Assembly (NCBI RefSeq): GCF_040957575.1
Contig: NZ_CP162601.1
Span: forward strand, 1,860,001 to 1,924,000
DNA: 64,000 nt
Direction: 5' to 3'
Source of the DNA: Vibrio sp. HB236076
GTDB taxonomy: Bacteria; Pseudomonadota; Gammaproteobacteria; Enterobacterales; Vibrionaceae
Part shown: one piece after another, positions 58,563 through 64,000 of the stretch
How positions within the stretch are numbered: position 1 is the first letter of the stretch
Layout: the number at the start of each line of letters is the position of its first letter
Position numbers and translations under genes: made by a program
The notes under the pieces: generated by a model
Seen by the model: the letters and a program-made list of their open reading frames with translations, nothing else
Told to the model about the DNA's origin: nothing
Database searches by the model: none

Positions 58563-60665
58563 TTAATTAAACAAGCCTTTGAGCAAGCCATCAACGGCTT
58601 GTTTGGTGTTTTCATCCTTGATTTTATCTGTCAGCTTCTCCACGCCACGTTGTGCCTCTTTATTGGCTTTTTGTTTTAACGCGTCACTAAAATCTAACCC
58701 CACTTTAGGGTCGGCAAAATCCCCCGTAATTTTAAGTGGGATAGTGATATCTTTGAGTTCATCGGCACTTTTACCGCCTTGCCCTTGTAATGAGCCAACC
58801 AGTGACGTGTTGAGCTTCATGGCTAAGGTTTGTTTCACAAAAGCAATATCGCCTTCACCTAATAAGCGCAGCAGGGGTGAGAACAATTGGATGTCATCAC
58901 TCGATGCCACCCCATTGGCAATGGCGAAGTTGGCGGTTAATGAACTAAAATCGGTTTTCTGTACCGCGCTCGCTTCACTGGTATCTTGCCCAGTGTATTT
59001 GGCATAGCCGGTTCTCAACATTTTCGCCACATTGATGCCATTGACCGCACCGTCTTCCAATTCAATCGCCACTTTACCAGTTAAGTTGTCCATCGCTTTA
59101 TTGGGCAGTAAACTGCGCCCTGTTAACTTCGCTTCAAACGTGGTTTTGCCTTCTAACACGTCTTGCTGGGCAGCGGCTTTTAGCAGAGGTAACATTTGCA
59201 CGTCTTTAACGCGGATGTCAGTTTGATAACTGGCCGGAGTTTTGCGCCCATCTAATTGCGCTGTCATGGCTAAGTTACCCTCGTACATATCGGCGTTAAA
59301 GGAAGAAACCTCCATCACACCATTCGCCATTTTGAGTTTCAATGCGACATCACTGAATGCCAAATTGTTGGCCTGCAATTGTTTGACATTCACCTGACCA
59401 CTGAGGTTGAGCTCTTTTAACCCACTCAAATCAGGCTCCTCAGCACTTTGTGCATTACTGGTGCTCACCGACGCTTGTTCGGTTTCGCTCTTTGCGTTGT
59501 CCGGCTTATCAGCCCCCATAAGCTTATCGAGATTGAGGCTATCGCTGTTGAGCCCAAATTTGACGGTAAGTTGAGGCGCTAAATTCACATCTACCTGCCC
59601 CTTGAGTACATTATCATTGAGCCCTAAACGGTCGAGGGTCGCCATAATGTGTTGCTTGTCGAGATCGACACTCACCCCGCCTTGGTAGTCAATCTCAAAC
59701 GGTGATACCGGTAAAGTATCGCCGGTCAACTGCCCTGTCATCGACAATTGAGACAAGGTGATGCTGTTAAATTCTTGTGGCAAGGTTAACTCCCCAGCCA
59801 GGCTAACATCAAATTCACTGGTATCGGCTTGTCCTTTCAAGCTAAGGTTAAACGGTGAAGACTGACCAATTTGCCACTCATTCATCGTCAAAACCAACGC
59901 CTCTAACGTTTGATTTCCCGATGTGAGATTTGTCTCTAGTCGGGTTTCTCTTAGCTGGTAGTCACTTAAATCTGCAGAGACTTTAAACTCGGTTTGCCCT
60001 TGAAAACCAAAGGTCATCGCATCTTGTTGTCCTTGACCAGAAAACGAGATTTGACTCCATTGATCAAACGCAAACTCAGACAAGGCTAGCGTGACCTGTT
60101 CTAAACCCATTGTGCTGCCCGCTTGTTTATCCACAATACTCAATGAAGCTTGATTAATGTGCACTCCAACGATGCGAATTTGCCAACCTTGGGCGGCGTT
60201 TTTTGATGTTTCACTGGCTTCTTGTTCGCTTTCTGGTGCCACCTCAGCCGTTTGAGTGTCTTGCTGTGACTCTTGCTTTAATAAGGCATCGATATTGCGC
60301 TGACCATTGGCTAAGGTTTCAATGTTTATTTGCGCGTTATCCAATACCACATCGCCCATATTGAGGGTTTTATCCATCAGTGGTAGCAAAGAAACATCAA
60401 TACTCACTCGTTCGACCGATAACAAGTTGTCACTGTCAAAGTCGGCCGGGTTTTTTAATTGAGTTGTGCCCATTTCAAAACCTAACGTCGGAAAAAACTG
60501 CCAACCGATGTCACCGCTGATCTGCAGTTCGAGTCCTGTTTGCTGATAAACTTGTTGTTCGATTTGTGGTTTAAATTGATTGGGGTTGACGAGCGTCACC
60601 AGCGCGATGAGTGCGCCGCCGCCTAAGAGAACAAGAGCCGCAATGACCCACAGCAGTTTTTTCAT
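58563..60665 (-). CDS. asmA: AsmA-family envelope protein
   Basis: 700 residues. One N-terminal helix (LLWVIAALVLLGGGALIALVTL) anchors a large periplasmic beta-rich chain. NPNQFKPQIEQQVYQQTGLELQISGDIGW is the AsmA start signature and LTGKVAIELEDGAVNGINV is the conserved C-terminal AsmA_2 motif. Family members form bridge-like lipid-transfer structures or affect outer-membrane assembly. Length is a little above E. coli AsmA (617). It is monocistronic. Confidence 0.92.
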   Translation of the reverse strand: MKKLLWVIAALVLLGGGALIALVTLVNPNQFKPQIEQQVYQQTGLELQISGDIGWQFFPTLGFEMGTTQLKNPADFDSDNLLSVERVSIDVSLLPLMDKTLNMGDVVLDNAQINIETLANGQRNIDALLKQESQQDTQTAEVAPESEQEASETSKNAAQGWQIRIVGVHINQASLSIVDKQAGSTMGLEQVTLALSEFAFDQWSQISFSGQGQQDAMTFGFQGQTEFKVSADLSDYQLRETRLETNLTSGNQTLEALVLTMNEWQIGQSSPFNLSLKGQADTSEFDVSLAGELTLPQEFNSITLSQLSMTGQLTGDTLPVSPFEIDYQGGVSVDLDKQHIMATLDRLGLNDNVLKGQVDVNLAPQLTVKFGLNSDSLNLDKLMGADKPDNAKSETEQASVSTSNAQSAEEPDLSGLKELNLSGQVNVKQLQANNLAFSDVALKLKMANGVMEVSSFNADMYEGNLAMTAQLDGRKTPASYQTDIRVKDVQMLPLLKAAAQQDVLEGKTTFEAKLTGRSLLPNKAMDNLTGKVAIELEDGAVNGINVAKMLRTGYAKYTGQDTSEASAVQKTDFSSLTANFAIANGVASSDDIQLFSPLLRLLGEGDIAFVKQTLAMKLNTSLVGSLQGQGGKSADELKDITIPLKITGDFADPKVGLDFSDALKQKANKEAQRGVEKLTDKIKDENTKQAVDGLLKGLFN

Positions 60666-60849
60666 AGCAAATCCTTGTATTGATAATGACAGACACTGTC
60701 GTTGTTCATGCTTGCGTATTTAAACTCAACAAAAATAGCAAAGTCATGTGACAGAACATGCATATTAAATGCCGAGAACGTTAATCTCATTGGTTATGAC
60801 AAACACAAGGCACACTTTGATGGCATGCTCCTTAACCCAGAGACAAAAA

Positions 60850-60870
60850 AAGTGGCAACATGTGCCACTT
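60850..60870 (-). terminator. Rho-independent terminator of udk
   Basis: Stem AAGTGGCA / TGCCACTT with a 5-base loop and seven U on the minus strand, 46 bp past the udk stop. Confidence 0.9.
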
Positions 60871-60915
60871 AACTATACGTTATATTGATGAGTCGCGTGT
60901 AAAAATCTAGTTAAC

Positions 60916-61557
60916 TTAAGACTTTAGCAAGCGTGCAATGTGCGCTTTTAACACGTCAATCGCAATGCGGTTTTTGCCACCACGCGGGACAATAATATCG
61001 GCGTATTGTTTTGAAGGCTCAATAAATTGCATAAACATAGGGCGAACGGTTTTCTGATACTGCTTTAACACCGACTCCATAGTACGACCACGCTCTTCAA
61101 CATCGCGCTTTACTCGGCGCAGTAAACAAATATCGAGTGGTGTATCCATGAAGACACTGGCGTGCATTAGCTCGCGCAATCTTGGGTCTGTTAACAGCAA
61201 AATCCCTTCTAAAATGATCACTTTTTTCGGTGATAGTGGTGTGGTATTCGCGGTTCTGGTGTGTTCGGTGTAACTGTATTCTGGCACCTCGACGGTCTCA
61301 CCGCGCAACAGCGCACTGAGATGCTCAACCAACAGGTCGTGATCCATCGCGTTGGGATGATCGTAATTGGTTTTCACTCTCTCTTCCATACTGAGGTGAC
61401 TCTGGTCATTGTAGTAACAATCTTCCTTAATCACTCCAATTTGATGATCACCGACCTTGGCACGCAGTTCATTGTAAATTGTACTTGAGATGAGGCTTTT
61501 GCCAGACGCTGACGCGCCAGCAATACCGACGATGACGCATTGATTATTATCAGACAT
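60916..61557 (-). CDS. udk: Uridine kinase
   Basis: Phosphorylates uridine and cytidine for salvage. Walker A is [28 protein letters not shown] and [15 protein letters not shown] bind the nucleoside; [12 protein letters not shown] is the lid. 213 residues, normal. It is downstream of apbC on the same strand across about 150 bp. Confidence 0.97.
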   Translation of the reverse strand: MSDNNQCVIVGIAGASASGKSLISSTIYNELRAKVGDHQIGVIKEDCYYNDQSHLSMEERVKTNYDHPNAMDHDLLVEHLSALLRGETVEVPEYSYTEHTRTANTTPLSPKKVIILEGILLLTDPRLRELMHASVFMDTPLDICLLRRVKRDVEERGRTMESVLKQYQKTVRPMFMQFIEPSKQYADIIVPRGGKNRIAIDVLKAHIARLLKS

Positions 61558-61706
61558 GAATGTGCACCCGAAACATGTTGGTGAGGAAAAGAATAAACCG
61601 CCCGATTATAAGAGCTTAACCGGGCTTATGCTAGGAACAATTGACAGATACCTAACTTATCGACGCTTTTGGATAAAAAACCAACAAGCGCGCGAGCTGT
61701 GATGGC

Positions 61707-62774
61707 CTAATCACTGTCAATGGCTTTAATATCAATCGATGCTGGTCGCTCACGACCGGTCCAAAAAAGCTGTGCGACGAGTGTATCCGCCAATTGATAG
61801 TAAACCTCAGCCAGCGAATCGTCTGGGCGTGCCACCACCGTAGGACAGCCTTGGTCAATATCTTGACGAAGGTGTAAGTGCAAGGGGACTTGAGCAAGAA
61901 CGCTTAAATCGTATTGTTGAGCGAGTTGAACGGCGCCTTGCTCACCAAAGATAGTGGCGTGATGACCGCAGTTTTCACAATGGTAATAGCTCATGTTTTC
62001 TACAATACCCAATACTGGCACATCGACTTTATTAAACATGGCGACCCCTTTGACGGCATCGGCCAGTGCCAGGTCTTGCGGCGTCGTCACTACCACGGCG
62101 CCATTGACGGGCACTTGTTGAGCTAAGGTCAACTGAATGTCACCCGTACCCGGTGGCATATCGATGATTAAATAATCCAATTCAGGCCACCGCGTTTCGT
62201 TTAATAACTGATTGAACGCCTTAGATGCCATTGGCCCTCGCCATATGGCCGCCTCATCACCAGCCACTAAATAACCAATCGAATGGGCAAAGATGCCGTA
62301 TTTTTCGATCGGTTTCATCCATTTGCCATCGATGACTTGCGGTTTTTCAGTTTGAGTTCCCAGCATTAACGGTATCGATGGGCCATATATATCCGCATCA
62401 AGGATCCCCACTTTTACATCGTTGTGTTGTAACGCTAACGCCAAATTGATGGCACTGGTGGATTTGCCAACCCCGCCTTTCGCTGAACTGATGGCAATGA
62501 TGTTTTTGACCTTAGCCAAAAAGGTATTGCGAGGACTTTGCATTGGCTTTACCTCTATCACCACTTCACTGTCAAGCTCTGGCCACTGGCGCGCCATCCA
62601 GCCACTGAGGTATTCGCTCAGCTCGCGATGTGCAAACGGCAAGGTGATCACCAGTTTCTCATCCACCAATTTAACCACACCAGGCAACTCACACCAATGC
62701 GGTGCAAGTGCAGGGTGTTCAATATGGGATAAACCATCGACATAGTATTGAATCTCGTTCATTGTGCTACTCAT
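61707..62774 (-). CDS. apbC: Iron-sulfur cluster carrier protein ApbC (Mrp)
   Basis: P-loop ATPase that transfers Fe-S clusters. The deviant Walker A is ISSAKGGVGKSTSAINLALAL; LIIDMPPGTGDIQLTLAQ is Walker B/switch II; the cluster ligands are in YHCENCGH. The N-terminal MIP18-like domain (about 1-80) is present. 355 residues; an ATG four codons later is an alternative start. It is divergent from metG, the usual gammaproteobacterial arrangement. Confidence 0.96.
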   Translation of the reverse strand: MSSTMNEIQYYVDGLSHIEHPALAPHWCELPGVVKLVDEKLVITLPFAHRELSEYLSGWMARQWPELDSEVVIEVKPMQSPRNTFLAKVKNIIAISSAKGGVGKSTSAINLALALQHNDVKVGILDADIYGPSIPLMLGTQTEKPQVIDGKWMKPIEKYGIFAHSIGYLVAGDEAAIWRGPMASKAFNQLLNETRWPELDYLIIDMPPGTGDIQLTLAQQVPVNGAVVVTTPQDLALADAVKGVAMFNKVDVPVLGIVENMSYYHCENCGHHATIFGEQGAVQLAQQYDLSVLAQVPLHLHLRQDIDQGCPTVVARPDDSLAEVYYQLADTLVAQLFWTGRERPASIDIKAIDSD

Positions 62775-62930
62775 ATGACCGGTTATTTACCCTCTATGCT
62801 ACCACTGTATTAAAAGTGTCTAAACCCTGAAAAAACTAAAGGATTCCCCAAGAAGGCATCTTGGCGTGATGGGCTGGGTGCGGTAACATGGCAAATTATT
62901 TATTCTTTATCAAATAAGCGAAAATTAAGT

Positions 62931-64000
62931 ATGGCTACTGAACCAAGAAAACTATTGGTCACTTGTGCTCTGCCTTATGCAAATGGCTCTATTCACCTAG
63001 GTCATATGCTTGAGCATATCCAAGCGGATATCTGGGTGCGATACCAACGCCTGCGTGGCAACATCGTGAACTTCATCTGTGCTGACGACGCGCACGGCAC
63101 GCCAATCATGCTTAAAGCGCAACAAATGGGCATCACGCCAGAAGAAATGATCGCCGAAGTTAGCAAAGAGCACCAACAAGACTTTGCCGGCTTTGACATC
63201 AGTTTTGACAACTATCACAGCACACACAGTGAAGAAAACCGTCAGTTGTCTGCTCACATTTACACTCAGCTCAAGAACAATGGTTTCATTTCTAGCCGAA
63301 CTATTTCTCAATTGTTCGATCCTGAAAAAGAAATGTTTTTGCCTGATCGCTTTGTCAAAGGCACTTGCCCTAAATGCCACTCAGAAGATCAATACGGCGA
63401 TAACTGCGATGCCTGTGGCGAAACCTACAGCCCAACCGATTTGATCAACCCCAAATCCGCTGTGTCTGGGGCAACGCCAATCATGAAAGACTCTGAGCAC
63501 TTTTTCTTCGACCTTCCTCAGTTTGAAAGCATGCTCAAAGAGTGGACCCGCTCAGGCTCATTGCAATTAGAAACGGCGAACAAAATGCAAGAGTGGTTTG
63601 AGTCGGGCTTACAGCAGTGGGACATCTCTCGCGATGCGCCTTATTTCGGCTTTGAAATTCCCGGAGAGAAAAACAAGTTCTTTTACGTTTGGCTTGATGC
63701 GCCTATTGGCTATATGGGCTCGTTTAAACACTTGTGCGACCGACGCGACGATCTTGATTTTGACGACTATTGGCGCAAAGACAGTACCGCTGAACTCTAT
63801 CACTTCATTGGCAAAGACATCGTGTACTTCCACAGTTTGTTTTGGCCAGCGATGCTTGACGGCGCTGGGTATCGCAAGCCCAACAATGTTTTCGTACACG
63901 GCTACGTGACGGTTAATGGTGCGAAAATGTCTAAATCGAAAGGCACATTCATCAAAGCCAGCACCTATCTTAAGCACCTAGACCCTGAGTGTTTGCGTTA
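62931..64000 (+). CDS. metG: Methionyl-tRNA synthetase (3' end outside window)
   Basis: The frame runs from ATG 62931 to the edge with no stop, about 356 codons. The class I signature HLGH is at 22-25 ([14 protein letters not shown]); the zinc knuckle is CPKC...CDACG; KMSKS is at 332-336, the same number as in E. coli. The anticodon-binding and C-terminal dimer domains lie beyond the edge. Divergent from apbC. Confidence 0.98.
   Translation, partial: MATEPRKLLVTCALPYANGSIHLGHMLEHIQADIWVRYQRLRGNIVNFICADDAHGTPIMLKAQQMGITPEEMIAEVSKEHQQDFAGFDISFDNYHSTHSEENRQLSAHIYTQLKNNGFISSRTISQLFDPEKEMFLPDRFVKGTCPKCHSEDQYGDNCDACGETYSPTDLINPKSAVSGATPIMKDSEHFFFDLPQFESMLKEWTRSGSLQLETANKMQEWFESGLQQWDISRDAPYFGFEIPGEKNKFFYVWLDAPIGYMGSFKHLCDRRDDLDFDDYWRKDSTAELYHFIGKDIVYFHSLFWPAMLDGAGYRKPNNVFVHGYVTVNGAKMSKSKGTFIKASTYLKHLDPECLR

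Overview
The window is about 64 kb of bacterial chromosome from a gammaproteobacterium, almost certainly a member of the Vibrionaceae. The evidence is gene content and order: htpX and a bioA/bioBFCD locus next to serS-rarA-lolA-ftsK-lrp, an rpsA-ihfB-lapA-lapB-pyrF string, cheV next to mlc, and ptsG-tatD-holB-tmk-mltG-pabC-fabF-acpP-fabG-fabD-fabH-plsX-rpmF-yceD followed by maf, rluC and rne. Genus is not fixed from sequence alone. There are no rRNA, tRNA, CRISPR, phage or transposase genes; base composition and codon use look even throughout, so this is core genome with a few accessory touches.

Layout. 1-2.8 kb: minus-strand operon NTF2-like / SDR / FAD oxidoreductase / DUF1365 (cut by the window edge), with a promoter whose -35 and spacer are covered by a palindrome resembling light-responsive LitR/CarH-type operators. 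2.8-9.5 kb: htpX, a 51-codon unknown gene, and the biotin locus with overlapping genes and a divergent BirA-type operator. 9.5-16.8 kb: serS, rarA, lolA, ftsK, lrp. 17-21.4 kb: cysB with a METTL25-like methyltransferase, then an unknown membrane-anchored protein and miaE. 21.4-28.4 kb: pyrF, lapB, lapA, ihfB, rpsA, cmk, sohB, punctuated by terminators. 28.4-33.3 kb: yciK, cheV, mlc, a patatin lipase and a 28-residue YnhF-like membrane peptide. 33.3-36 kb: NSS transporter with its MetS-type small subunit and a structured leader, then a small outer-membrane protein. 36-38.9 kb: ptsG with an overlapping RDD gene and an upstream ROK-type operator plus a consensus CRP site. 39-43.2 kb: tatD-holB-tmk-mltG-pabC. 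43.5-49.8 kb: the fatty-acid/phospholipid synthesis cluster. 49.9-55.3 kb: maf, rluC, rne with a structured 5' leader. 55.6-64 kb: SulP transporter, low-molecular-weight phosphatase, btuR, asmA, udk, apbC and the first two thirds of metG.

Connections. Mlc (30.6 kb) probably represses ptsG (36.9 kb) through the palindrome at 38561-38587. The fab cluster supplies acyl-ACP, and PlsX feeds it to phospholipid synthesis. LapB/LapA (LPS control), LolA, AsmA, MltG and FtsK tie the window to envelope growth and division.

I found no large undescribed multi-gene system. The best leads are regulatory or small: the palindrome over the first operon's promoter, the alternative pairings in the NSS leader, two about 160-bp copies of a MITE-like repeat, three genes of 28-51 codons, and a near-leaderless promoter at yceD.
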